From positions 1-64,000 of the forward strand of contig JBDSHZ010000092.1 in assembly GCA_039918235.1 (NCBI GenBank): a stretch of DNA of 64,000 nt, in the 5' to 3' direction. The notes below the pieces were generated by a model. The model was not told where the DNA came from and did no database searches. It was given only the letters and a program-made list of their open reading frames with translations. Origin of the DNA: Pseudopedobacter sp039918235 (GTDB taxonomy: Bacteria; Bacteroidota; Bacteroidia; Sphingobacteriales; Sphingobacteriaceae). A program made the translations under genes and the position numbers. This document shows positions 51,816 to 60,867 of the stretch, one piece after another; positions within the stretch are counted from its first letter, which is position 1, and each line of letters starts with the position of its first letter.

Positions 51816-53651
51816 ATGGCAAAAACCAGAAATACAATTCCAATACAAGATATCTCCCTTAAAGAACGTCTTTCGGCATTAAAAAACTTGCCTAACTTCT
51901 TTAGGTTGGTTTGGCAAAGCAGTCCGAGCAAAACACTTATTAGTTTTACCTTAAGAATTTTGCGCTCGGCAATGCCTGTTACGTTGCTATATGTAGGTAA
52001 ATTAATTATTGATCATGTTGTAGCATTAAGCACCAATAGCCCAAATGGTAATTTGCAGGAATTATGGAAATTGGTGGTCTTAGAATTTGCTTTAGCATTA
52101 CTCACCGATGGACTGAATAGGATGATCAACCTTACAGATAGTTTATTGGGCGATCAGTTTTCCAATTACACTTCCATGCGCATTATGAAGCATGCGGCAA
52201 CGCTTGATCTGGACCAATTTGAGGATTCTGTTTTTTACGATAAATTGGAGCGGGCCAGACAGCAAACGGTTGGGAGAACGGTTTTGCTTTCGCAGGTGAT
52301 GAGCCAAGTACAGGATTTTATTTCCATGGCTTTTCTACTCACCGCACTCATTGCCTTTAATCCCTGGTTGATTTTACTTTTAATACTTGCTATTATCCCA
52401 TCATTTTTGGGTGAATCCTACTTCAATAGTAAAAATTATGCACTTTCCAGAAGCCAGACCCCGGAACGTAGGGAGCTGGATTACTTACGATATTTGGGTG
52501 CCAGCGATGAAACTGCAAAGGAAGTGAAGATTTTTGGACTGGCTGATTTTATCATTGCCCGTTTCAAAACACTTTCTGATAAATTTTATAGCGACAATAG
52601 TAAACTTGCTGTCCGCAGGTCACTATGGGGAACCTTTTTTTCTATTTTAGGTACGCTTGGCTATTATGCAGCCTACGGATTTATCATTTATGATACTGTA
52701 ATGGGCAAATCATCCGTAGGTAGTCTTACTTTTTTGGCGGGCTCTTTCCGTCAGTTGAGTGGATTAATGGAAACCATGCTTTCGCGATTTACCATGGTTT
52801 CTCAGGGGGCTATTTACCTTAACGATTTCATCGATTTTTTTGAGATCAAACCAAAAATTACTAAACCACAAAACGCATTACCTTTTCCAAATCCCATAAA
52901 AACAGGATTTGTATTTGAAGATGTAGGCTTTCAGTACCACAATTCAGATAGATGGGCAAACAGAAATTTGAGCTTTAAACTTAAACCGGGAGAGAAACTG
53001 GCTTTAGTAGGCGAAAACGGAGCAGGAAAGACAACGCTGGTCAAACTTTTAGCCAGGTTATACGACCCAACAGAAGGACGGATTTTATTAGATGGAAGAG
53101 ATTTAAAAGAATATGACTTGGATGATCTCAGGCACAATATGGGAATTATTTTTCAGGATTACATTCGTTATCAAATGACTTTTCATCAGAATATTGCGGT
53201 TGGGAATATTAAAGAAATAGACAATGAAGAGCTGGTTAGAAAAGCGGCAAGCGAAAGTTTGGCAGATCAATTGGCCTTGAAATTTCCAGATGCTTACCAA
53301 CAATGGCTGGGCAGAAGATTTAATGATGGTGTAGAACTTTCTGGCGGCGAATGGCAAAAAGTAGCTTTAGCCAGAGCATATATGAAGGATGCACAGGTTT
53401 TAATATTGGATGAGCCAACGGCCGCATTGGATGCGAGAGCAGAGTATGAAGTTTTTCAACGTTTTGCAGCACTTACCAAAGGAAAATCTGCGGTTTTAAT
53501 TTCACACCGGTTTTCTACCGCCCGCCTTGCAGATAGGATATTAGTTTTAGAAAACGGAACATTGCTGGAATCAGGAACGCACCAACAACTATTGAAAGCT
53601 GAAGGCAAATATGCTGAACTTTTCAACTTGCAGGCAAAGGGATATCAGTAG
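51816..53651 (+). CDS. ABC exporter, fused membrane and ATPase domains
   Basis: 611 residues: about six transmembrane helices (about 40-340) followed by an ATPase domain with Walker A GENGAGKTT, Q-loop FQDYIRYQMTF, signature LSGGEWQKVALARAYM, Walker B VLILDEPTAALD and H-loop HRFST. It is a type I exporter half-transporter that should act as a dimer in the inner membrane. Substrate unknown; peptides, lipids or drugs are all possible. The gene stands between the BRO-like gene and a palindrome cluster. Confidence 0.92.
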   Translation: MAKTRNTIPIQDISLKERLSALKNLPNFFRLVWQSSPSKTLISFTLRILRSAMPVTLLYVGKLIIDHVVALSTNSPNGNLQELWKLVVLEFALALLTDGLNRMINLTDSLLGDQFSNYTSMRIMKHAATLDLDQFEDSVFYDKLERARQQTVGRTVLLSQVMSQVQDFISMAFLLTALIAFNPWLILLLILAIIPSFLGESYFNSKNYALSRSQTPERRELDYLRYLGASDETAKEVKIFGLADFIIARFKTLSDKFYSDNSKLAVRRSLWGTFFSILGTLGYYAAYGFIIYDTVMGKSSVGSLTFLAGSFRQLSGLMETMLSRFTMVSQGAIYLNDFIDFFEIKPKITKPQNALPFPNPIKTGFVFEDVGFQYHNSDRWANRNLSFKLKPGEKLALVGENGAGKTTLVKLLARLYDPTEGRILLDGRDLKEYDLDDLRHNMGIIFQDYIRYQMTFHQNIAVGNIKEIDNEELVRKAASESLADQLALKFPDAYQQWLGRRFNDGVELSGGEWQKVALARAYMKDAQVLILDEPTAALDARAEYEVFQRFAALTKGKSAVLISHRFSTARLADRILVLENGTLLESGTHQQLLKAEGKYAELFNLQAKGYQ

Positions 53652-53697
53652 GCTATTTAAACTTTTGCGCTAACGATTGAAGCGACATCCCCGCCAT

Positions 53698-53792
53698 TTG
53701 TCGGGCAGGCTTTTTTGCTAGCCTGAACGGAGCGAAGGCTAGCAAAAAAGATATAGCGTAAAGCGCAGCCTGTCCCGATTTTTCATCGGGAT
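53698..53792. repeat. Cluster of palindromes downstream of the ABC gene
   Basis: CTTTTTTGCTAGCCT (53710-53724) pairs perfectly with AGGCTAGCAAAAAAG (53736-53750), and TCCCGAT (53773-53779) with ATCGGGA (53785-53791). The first could terminate transcripts from both sides (ABC gene and pgi); the second belongs to the CCTGTCCCG-type dispersed palindromes also seen at 8270-8299. Confidence 0.7.
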
Positions 53793-53810
53793 TAAAGTGC
53801 CCAAATAATG

Positions 53811-55457
53811 TTAAACCTTTCTCCAGTCTTTATACAAATTGATCAATCCATTGGTAGAACTGTCATGAGAACTTACAGCATCGTCAGCTTGTAGTTCAGG
53901 TAAGATTTTGCCGGCCAATTGCTTGCCTAGTTCTACTCCCCATTGGTCAAAACTGAAGATATTCCAGATCACGCCTTGTACAAAAATCTTATGTTCATAC
54001 ATGGCTAATAATGATCCCAATACTTTTGGCGTAATTTTCTTCACTAAAATTGAATTGGTTGGTCGGTTGCCTTCAAAAACTTTAAAAGGAGCAATCTTTT
54101 CTCTTTGCTCCTTGCTCTTTGCTCCTAACTCTGCAATCACTTCTTCCTCGGTTTTACCATTCATTAAAGCTTCAGTTTGTGCGAAAAAGTTGGAGAGTAA
54201 CATTTTATGGTGCTCGCCGATAGGATTATGAGATTGTGCGGGGGCAATAAAATCACATGGGATTAATTTAGTGCCTTGATGAATGAGCTGGTAAAAAGCA
54301 TGCTGACCATTTGTGCCAGGTTCTCCCCAAATGATTGGTCCGGTTTGGTAATTTACCACCTCTCCATTTCTATCCACATGTTTTCCGTTACTTTCCATAT
54401 CTCCTTGTTGGAAATAAGCCGCAAAGCGGTGCATATATTGGTCGTAAGGTAAAATAGCTTCTGTTTCTGCTTCAAAAAAGTTATTGTACCAAACGCCAAG
54501 GAGCGCTAAAATGACCGGTACATTCTGTTCAAATTCTGTTTCTCTAAAATGGTTGTCCATTTCATGAGCTCCTAACAAAAGATCTTCAAAGTTTTCAAAT
54601 CCAATTGACAATGCGATAGGCATCCCAATGGCGCTCCACAAAGAATATCTTCCACCTACCCAATCCCAAAACTCAAACATGTTTTCGGTATCAATGCCAA
54701 ATTTGCCAACTCCATCTGCATTGGTAGATAGCGCTGCAAAATGTTTGGCAACATCAGTATCTTTTGCACCGCTTTCTAAAAACCAGTCTCTTGCAGAGTG
54801 TGCATTGCTCATGGTTTCTTGCGTAGTAAAGGTTTTAGATGCAACCAAAAACAAAGTCGTTTCCGGATCAACTTTTTTCAGTGTTTCAACAATATGTGTC
54901 CCATCAACATTGGAGACAAAATGAAGGGTTAAATGATTTTTATAGCTTTTTAAAGCTTCAGTCACCATTACAGGTCCTAAATCAGAACCTCCAATACCAA
55001 TGTTCACCACATGGGTAATTGCTTTGCCAGTATAACCTTTCCAAGCACCTGAAATAATATTTTCAGAGAATTTCTTCATCTTGGCTAAAACTGCGTTTAC
55101 ATCCGGCATTACATCTTTGCCCTCAAATAATACTGGGCTATTGCTGCGGTTTCTTAAAGCGGTATGTAAAACGGCTCTATCTTCTGTTTCGTTTATTTTT
55201 TCTCCATTAAACATGGAGTTGATGGCGTTTTCTAAGTCACATTCTTTAGCCAATTGCATTAATAAAGCCATGGTTTCGTCATTCACACGGTTTTTGGAAT
55301 AGTCTAAGAAGATATCGTTGAAAAGGACTGAAAATTTATTAAAACGTTCAGGATCTTTTTCAAAAAGCTGTTGCATATGGATAGGAGCAATTTCTGCCAA
55401 ATGGTTGCTTAAATATTCGTATGACTTGGTTTGTGTGAAATTGATTTTTGAAAGCAT
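53811..55457 (-). CDS. pgi: Glucose-6-phosphate isomerase
   Basis: 548 residues, the usual length. Signature blocks: GIGGSDLGPVMVTEAL, VASKTFTTQETMSNAHSARD, EFWDWVGGRYSLWSAIGMP, GEPGTNGQHAFYQLIHQGTK and FEGNRPTNSILVKKI. Reversibly converts glucose-6-phosphate to fructose-6-phosphate in glycolysis. Monocistronic, with a palindrome cluster after its stop. A short run of CTTTGCTC repeats near 54102-54130 encodes an unusual KSKEQREK stretch in a surface region. Confidence 0.97.
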   Translation of the reverse strand: MLSKINFTQTKSYEYLSNHLAEIAPIHMQQLFEKDPERFNKFSVLFNDIFLDYSKNRVNDETMALLMQLAKECDLENAINSMFNGEKINETEDRAVLHTALRNRSNSPVLFEGKDVMPDVNAVLAKMKKFSENIISGAWKGYTGKAITHVVNIGIGGSDLGPVMVTEALKSYKNHLTLHFVSNVDGTHIVETLKKVDPETTLFLVASKTFTTQETMSNAHSARDWFLESGAKDTDVAKHFAALSTNADGVGKFGIDTENMFEFWDWVGGRYSLWSAIGMPIALSIGFENFEDLLLGAHEMDNHFRETEFEQNVPVILALLGVWYNNFFEAETEAILPYDQYMHRFAAYFQQGDMESNGKHVDRNGEVVNYQTGPIIWGEPGTNGQHAFYQLIHQGTKLIPCDFIAPAQSHNPIGEHHKMLLSNFFAQTEALMNGKTEEEVIAELGAKSKEQREKIAPFKVFEGNRPTNSILVKKITPKVLGSLLAMYEHKIFVQGVIWNIFSFDQWGVELGKQLAGKILPELQADDAVSSHDSSTNGLINLYKDWRKV

Positions 55458-55601
55458 GGTTATTTTGTTTTTTGTAAAGATAAAATTTTAGAGGTTTAAC
55501 TGTAATATTATACAATAAGAATACAAAAACTAGGCTAGAATATATAATTATTCGATATTTTGACCTTCAATCATTAAATTGCAAATGCTAAAATTTAAAA
55601 T

Positions 55602-56918
55602 ATGATCAAGAGATTAATAATTGCCTTGTTGTTGGTAGCGAGCACTCAGCTTTATGCCCAAAACAAAGTTGATGATGTAAAAACTTTTACCCTTAAAAAT
55701 GGGATGAAGTTTTTGGTTTTGGAAGACAATTCTATCCCAAATGCAAATATGTATTTGTTCTATCATGTAGGGTCTAGAAATGAGCATCCCGGAATAACCG
55801 GACTGTCACACTTTTTTGAGCACATGATGTTTAACGGTGCAAAAAAATACGGTCCCAAAATGTTTGACCGTACCATGGAATTTAATGGTGGCGCAAACAA
55901 TGCCTATACTACAGAGAATGTTACAGTTTACACCGATTGGTTTCCTGCAAACGCCATGGAAACCATGTTTGATTTAGAATCAGACAGAATTGAGAATTTA
56001 AGCATTGATCCAAAATATGTGGATTCTGAAAGAGAAGTAGTACTTTCTGAGCGCAGTACTGGTTTAGAGAATTCTCCGTGGAGAACTTTGGGAGAACAGG
56101 TTAGCGCAACAGCTTTTCAGGAACACCCTTATCACTGGAGTGTAATTGGATACGAAGAGGATATTAAAAACTGGACGAAGGAAGATCTGGAATTATACTT
56201 TAAAACTTATTATGCACCAAATAACTGTACAGTTGTGATCTCAGGAAATGTAAAGTTAGCAGAAGTGAAACGTTTGGCCGAGAAATACATGGCGCCAATT
56301 CCAGCACAAAAACCTGGTCCTGCGGTGCATTTGGTAGAACCTAAACAAACGGGAGAGCGAAGAATAACCGTACAGAAAGAAGTGAGTTCTCCTTATATGA
56401 TGATTGCTTACCATGTTCCAGATGCTAAGGATAAAGATTATTATGCTTTGGATATTTTAAATTCTGTGCTCACTAGCGGAAATTCTTCAAGACTTTATTC
56501 TTCTTTGGTAGATGAAAAGCAATTGGCAACTTCCATTTTTTCAGGTTACGAAGAAAGTTTTGATCCCACTTTATTCCAGATTTATGTAACTGCAAACAAA
56601 GGAAAATCAACGGATGAAATTGAGAAAGCGGTTTATTCCGAATTAGATAAGATTGCTAAAGAAGGAATTACCGAAAAAGAACTGCAGAAAATCAAAAACC
56701 AAAAGCTGATGAAATTTTATAGTGCTGTTGAAACTATTGATGGAAAATCGAATAGTTTAGGAACTTACGAACTGTTTTTTGGTGATTATAAAAAAATGTT
56801 TACCGCACCAGATGAATATGCGAAAGTAAGTTTGGATGATGTAAAAAGAGTAGCTAACCAATATTTTAAAAAATCTAACAGAACGGTGGGGATTTTAAAA
56901 GCTAACGTAGAAGATTAA
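55602..56918 (+). CDS. M16 zinc peptidase (catalytic partner)
   Basis: 438 residues, signal peptide ending TQLYAQ. The inverted zinc motif HxxEH is intact (H70, E73, H74 in LSHFFEHMMFNG) and the downstream Glu lies in SEREVVLSERS. Family members degrade oligopeptides or process proteins; here it should be periplasmic. It pairs with the next gene, which lacks the zinc motif, as in two-chain M16 enzymes. Confidence 0.95.
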   Translation: MIKRLIIALLLVASTQLYAQNKVDDVKTFTLKNGMKFLVLEDNSIPNANMYLFYHVGSRNEHPGITGLSHFFEHMMFNGAKKYGPKMFDRTMEFNGGANNAYTTENVTVYTDWFPANAMETMFDLESDRIENLSIDPKYVDSEREVVLSERSTGLENSPWRTLGEQVSATAFQEHPYHWSVIGYEEDIKNWTKEDLELYFKTYYAPNNCTVVISGNVKLAEVKRLAEKYMAPIPAQKPGPAVHLVEPKQTGERRITVQKEVSSPYMMIAYHVPDAKDKDYYALDILNSVLTSGNSSRLYSSLVDEKQLATSIFSGYEESFDPTLFQIYVTANKGKSTDEIEKAVYSELDKIAKEGITEKELQKIKNQKLMKFYSAVETIDGKSNSLGTYELFFGDYKKMFTAPDEYAKVSLDDVKRVANQYFKKSNRTVGILKANVED

Positions 56919-57013
56919 AAAGTAAAAAGTTTAAAGTAATAGGTAGTAAGTTATAAGTAGTACGTGTGAAAGGTACTCAATACTAAAATCTCAATACTCA
57001 TATCTAAAAATAA
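56919..57013. repeat. AT-rich spacer repeat
   Basis: Gap between the two M16 genes with short repeats such as AAGTAAAAAGTTTAAAGTAA, AGGTAGTAAGTTATAAGTAG and ACTCAATACTAAAATCTCAA. It resembles the spacers elsewhere in the window; no gene. Confidence 0.5.
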
Positions 57014-58408
57014 ATGAAAAAAATAATATCAATGATGATGTTGGCTATACTAATTGTAGTGGCATCTCAGCATCAATCAAAAGCGCAAGCCTCTTTTAAA
57101 GTGCCGGCTTATGAAAAATTTACCTTAAAAAATGGCCTAACAGTATATTTGATGGAGCAACATGAAGTGCCTACCATCAGTATTTCTGCGGTTATACCTG
57201 CTGGCGCTATTTATGATGGCGACAAAAACGGATTGGCTTCTTTTACAGCTGATGGCTTACAATACGGAACAAAAAGTTATACCAAATCACAGATTGAGGA
57301 ACAGCTTGATTTCTTGGGCGCTTCTTTAAATACCTATGCCAATAAGGAATCGGCTGGTTTAACATCAAAATTTGCAAAAGCAGATCAAGACAAAGTATTG
57401 CCTATTGTGAAAGAAGTATTGCTTTCTCCAGTGTTTAACAAGGAGGAATTTGAAAAAGAAAAGGCAAGAGGGTTACAGCAGTTGGAGCGGGCAAAGGAAA
57501 GCCCAAGAAATGTAATCGCCAATTATTGGGATCATTTTATTTATGGAGAACACCCTTATGCCAATCCGGCTTCTGGGAAACCAAGTACTTTGAAAAATAT
57601 CACTACCGCAGATCTGAAATCTTTTTATGATCAGAATTATACACCAAACGGTTCGGCCATTGCGATAGTTGGAGATTTTAATTCCAAAATGATGAAGGAT
57701 AAAATTTCCAAATTATTTGGAGAGTGGAAAGAAGGAAGCGGGAACAGTATGAAAATTACTACTCCAGAAGCTTTGCCTGCCAAATCACGAGTGCTTTTGG
57801 TAAATAAGGAAGATGCTAGAGAAACCACCATGTATATTGGAGGAAAAGGAATCAGCAGAAATAATCCTGATTATGTGGCAATACAAGTAGTAAACACGGT
57901 TTTAGGCGGAAGATTTACTTCTTGGTTAAATGACGAGTTGCGTGTAAATTCTGGATTGACCTACGGTGCAAGTAGCCGTTTTTCTCCTCTTAAAAATGCT
58001 GGTACTTTTTTCGTCACTACTTTTACGGCAACCAAAACTACCGAGCCAACTATTGATAAAACACTGGAAGTATTAAAGAAAATAAGAGAAAAGGGAATTG
58101 ATGAGGAGACGTTAACATCGGCAAAAAATTATGTGAATGGCCAGTTTCCTCCAGATTATGAAACATCTGGACAGTTAGCCGAATTATTGACCCAAATGTT
58201 CTGGTATGGTTTTGATGAATCTTATATCAACAATTTCCAGGCAAATGTTGCTGGTTTAACTGCTGATAAGGCCAAAGAAATTGTATCCAAGTATTTTCCT
58301 GCTGATAATTTACAGTTCCTGTTTATCGGGAAAGCAGCAGCTATCAAATCTATTGTAGAAAAGTATGGACCGGTTACGGTAAAAGAAATTAATACAGATG
58401 GATTTTAA
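57014..58408 (+). CDS. M16 peptidase-like protein (non-catalytic partner)
   Basis: 464 residues with a signal peptide (HQSKAQ). Sequence is M16 throughout, but the zinc motif position reads GLASFTADGLQYG, with no HxxEH. This is typical of the inactive beta-type partner that supplies substrate-binding residues in the alpha/beta M16 pairs. It follows the catalytic gene with a 95-bp spacer and is closed by a terminator. Confidence 0.93.
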   Translation: MKKIISMMMLAILIVVASQHQSKAQASFKVPAYEKFTLKNGLTVYLMEQHEVPTISISAVIPAGAIYDGDKNGLASFTADGLQYGTKSYTKSQIEEQLDFLGASLNTYANKESAGLTSKFAKADQDKVLPIVKEVLLSPVFNKEEFEKEKARGLQQLERAKESPRNVIANYWDHFIYGEHPYANPASGKPSTLKNITTADLKSFYDQNYTPNGSAIAIVGDFNSKMMKDKISKLFGEWKEGSGNSMKITTPEALPAKSRVLLVNKEDARETTMYIGGKGISRNNPDYVAIQVVNTVLGGRFTSWLNDELRVNSGLTYGASSRFSPLKNAGTFFVTTFTATKTTEPTIDKTLEVLKKIREKGIDEETLTSAKNYVNGQFPPDYETSGQLAELLTQMFWYGFDESYINNFQANVAGLTADKAKEIVSKYFPADNLQFLFIGKAAAIKSIVEKYGPVTVKEINTDGF

Positions 58409-58428
58409 TTTTTGATTTAAATCGATTT

Positions 58429-58460
58429 GAAAGCCTTCAATTTAATTGAGGGCTTTTTTT
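58429..58460 (+). terminator. Terminator after the M16 pair
   Basis: AAGCCTTCAAT and ATTGAGGGCTT form a hairpin with a short loop, ending in a run of T residues. Confidence 0.85.
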
Positions 58461-58534
58461 AGCCACTAATGCACTAATTTAAAAAATTTGAATCCGTAAG
58501 CATTAGTGTAATTCATGGCAAAAAATTCTATGAC

Positions 58535-59167
58535 TTACAAATTTTTTAAACAATTCAAAAAATCTTCTCTATCAATCAATCTAGCTCCTAAACTTTCCAA
58601 ATGCTCGGTATAAACTTGGCAGTCTATTAAATCAATCACTACATTTTGGCAAAGCCAGATCAATGCGGTTTTAGAGGCATTACTTACTGTAGCAAACATA
58701 GATTCTCCACAGAAAACTTTGTTGATTAAAACACCATACAGCCCGCCAACCAATTCATTATTTTCCCAAACTTCAATAGAATGTGCAAAGCCAGATTGAT
58801 GGAGTTGAATGTAGGCTTCTTGCATTCCGTTGGTAATCCAAGTACCATCCTGTCCATCCCGTTTTGCATCGGCGCAAGCCTTAATTACTTTTTCAAATGC
58901 GGTATCAAAAGTGATTTTGAATTTTGAGCTGTTCAGCACCTGGCGCATGCTTTTACTGATTTTTACTTCCTTAGGATACAGCACAAAACGCTCAGGCGGA
59001 CTGTACCATAGAATAGGAGTATCATCATTAAACCAAGGGAAAATTCCGCTTTGATAGGCTAACAACAAACGTTCTTGTGAAAGATCTCCTTCAATAGCCA
59101 ATAAGCCGTCTTCTTCTGCCAAAGCTGGATCAGGGAAAATAAGCTCATCGGTTAACCTGAATATCAT
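58535..59167 (-). CDS. aat: Leucyl/phenylalanyl-tRNA-protein transferase
   Basis: 210 residues. Adds Leu or Phe to N-terminal Lys/Arg of proteins, marking them for ClpAP/ClpS degradation. Diagnostic stretches: FPDPALAEEDGLLAIEGDLS, LLAYQSGIFPWFNDDTPILW and GLYGVLINKVFCGESMFATV. Start ATG at 59165-59167 gives the expected MIFRLTDELIFPDPA. Confidence 0.95.
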   Translation of the reverse strand: MIFRLTDELIFPDPALAEEDGLLAIEGDLSQERLLLAYQSGIFPWFNDDTPILWYSPPERFVLYPKEVKISKSMRQVLNSSKFKITFDTAFEKVIKACADAKRDGQDGTWITNGMQEAYIQLHQSGFAHSIEVWENNELVGGLYGVLINKVFCGESMFATVSNASKTALIWLCQNVVIDLIDCQVYTEHLESLGARLIDREDFLNCLKNL

Positions 59168-59204
59168 GAAAAAATTTTAAATCTTATTTAAACCTTTTGA
59201 ATTT

Positions 59205-59246
59205 ATGAAAGTCATAAATGTAGCTAGTCTGAAAAGAGAAGCTTGA
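59205..59246 (+). CDS. Possible 13-residue micro-ORF before a terminator
   Basis: ATG at 59205 encodes MKVINVASLKREA and stops at TGA 59244-59246. Both flanking genes are on the minus strand, yet a classical plus-strand terminator follows at 59285-59315. A short plus-strand transcript (leader peptide or small RNA) is possible. No promoter was clearly recognised and the peptide has no identified relative. Low confidence. Confidence 0.25.
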   Translation: MKVINVASLKREA

Positions 59247-59284
59247 AAATACATGATGATGATTGATTTTGGTTTTTGACTTGG

Positions 59285-59315
59285 ACCGCTCTTCTTTTAG
59301 AAGGGCGGTTTTTTT
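59285..59315 (+). terminator. Strong plus-strand terminator with no upstream plus-strand gene
   Basis: ACCGCTCTTC and GAAGGGCGGT pair over 10 positions (one T-G pair) with loop TTTTA, followed by seven T. It directly follows the micro-ORF region between two minus-strand genes. Confidence 0.85.
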
Positions 59316-59318
59316 ATA

Positions 59319-59885
59319 CTAATTCAATCTGCGCATTAATTGCTCTTCTACTTTATTGAAAAATTCTAAAGGCTTCAGCTGTCGCCAGTTCATATCGTCT
59401 AATTCGCCACCAAAATTAATATAGTAGTCTATATTGTTCGATTTAAATTCATCAATTACATGTTCTCTAAAATTTATTCCGGCAATCCAGCCATCTTCTA
59501 CTTCCTGAAACCATTCTTCATAGTAGCAGTCGTCGGAGGAATGAAAGTTGAGTACATTTTCACCAATCAGCAAAAATTTAGTAATTCCTTCATTCATGAT
59601 GGATTCCAAAATTTCCCGCTTCATCAACATGATATCATTGTCTATGGCATCATTCCACTCACCAATAAGCTCTATAATGGCGTATCCTAAATCGTAATCA
59701 ACAAAAATAACTTTTAAATAAAGGGTATGAGAACCAAAGAAATCCCATTGGGGGTGAATCAGGAAATTGTAGATCTGTTTGTCATAGTTAAACTCGTTAT
59801 ACTGAGTTTCAAAAAAGGGAGAACGGTCATCTTCTGATGCGATATAATCATCCCTCCATTTATAATAGGGTTCTATCTCATGCAT
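59319..59885 (-). CDS. Unrecognised protein
   Basis: 188 residues, acidic and rich in aromatic residues (MHEIEPYYKWRDDYIASEDD, then WDFFGSHTLYLKVIFVDYDL), without signal peptide or membrane helix. I do not recognise the family. It ends one base before the murQ stop-to-start junction, being transcribed directly after murQ on the same strand (1 bp gap), so the two are probably co-transcribed. Confidence 0.75.
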   Translation of the reverse strand: MHEIEPYYKWRDDYIASEDDRSPFFETQYNEFNYDKQIYNFLIHPQWDFFGSHTLYLKVIFVDYDLGYAIIELIGEWNDAIDNDIMLMKREILESIMNEGITKFLLIGENVLNFHSSDDCYYEEWFQEVEDGWIAGINFREHVIDEFKSNNIDYYINFGGELDDMNWRQLKPLEFFNKVEEQLMRRLN

Positions 59886-59886
59886 A

Positions 59887-60702
59887 TTATTGTAAAGTTG
59901 CCATAAAAGCCTCTACCGCTTTTCTTACGCTGCCGTGTTTCGCTAATAAAGTAGAAGCAGCTGTCTCCTCTATCCCGGTTTCTTTCATGATCATTTTTGT
60001 GCCTCTGTGAACCAATTTAGTATTGGTTAACTGCATATCTACCATTTTGTTTCCTTTTACTCTTCCTAATTTGATCATTACGGTAGTACTGATCATGTTA
60101 AGTACGAGTTTTTGGGCAGTTCCGGCTTTCATTCTTGTAGAGCCTGTCAAGTATTCTGGTCCTACAATAACTTCGACAGGGAATTTTGAATTTTCAGCGA
60201 TGGGACTATCTGTGTTGCAAACAATGCAACCCGTGATGATGCCCATTTCATTGGCTTTTTTTAAACCAGCAACTACATAAGGAGTTTTTCCAGATGCAGC
60301 AATACCTATTAAAGCATCTTTTTCAGTGATTTTAAACTTGAGAAGATCCTTCCAAGCTTGTTCTATATCGTCTTCTGCATTCTCTACTGCTTTTCTAATA
60401 GCGGTATCTCCACCAGCTATAATGCCCAATACTAAATCAAAGGGAACACCAAAGGTTGGAGGACATTCTGAAGCATCTAAAATGCCTAATCTTCCACTAG
60501 TGCCTGCACCAATATAAAATAGTCGACCTCCTTTTTCCATCTTTTCCCAAATGGCAGATGCCAGCAGCTCAATCTGAGGAATAGCCTTTTCTACAGCTAA
60601 GGGAACTGTTTTGTCTTCTTTGTTGATGTTTTGCAAAACCTCCAGAACTGATTTTTTTTCTAAGTTATGGTACAGTGAATCTTGCTCAGTAACCTCGGTC
60701 AT
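59887..60702 (-). CDS. murQ: N-acetylmuramic acid 6-phosphate etherase
   Basis: 271 residues, SIS-fold enzyme that removes the lactyl ether of MurNAc-6-phosphate in cell-wall recycling. Blocks: RLFYIGAGTSGRLGILDASE, CPPTFGVPFDLVLGIIAGGD and PEYLTGSTRMKAGTAQKLVL. Slightly shorter than the usual 295-305 residues, as in many Bacteroidota. It lies upstream of the unrecognised 188-residue gene in the same direction. Confidence 0.95.
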   Translation of the reverse strand: MTEVTEQDSLYHNLEKKSVLEVLQNINKEDKTVPLAVEKAIPQIELLASAIWEKMEKGGRLFYIGAGTSGRLGILDASECPPTFGVPFDLVLGIIAGGDTAIRKAVENAEDDIEQAWKDLLKFKITEKDALIGIAASGKTPYVVAGLKKANEMGIITGCIVCNTDSPIAENSKFPVEVIVGPEYLTGSTRMKAGTAQKLVLNMISTTVMIKLGRVKGNKMVDMQLTNTKLVHRGTKMIMKETGIEETAASTLLAKHGSVRKAVEAFMATLQ

Positions 60703-60867
60703 ATTTTGTGATTATCATGTAAAATTGGTAAAATATCTACAGCAAAAAAAAGAAAATTTTAAAAATCCGCACTTTCGTGAATATTTTGTTCGTAAACGGC
60801 TAAAAAACGCATAAAATATTTTCAGATTATCGCAAATGGGGAATTAATATTTAGTTATTTTGTTGTG

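Noticed and set aside
50977..53651. Prophage or integrative element
   Set aside because: Only one BRO/DinD-like gene suggests mobile DNA; there is no integrase, structural gene or recognisable attachment repeat around it.
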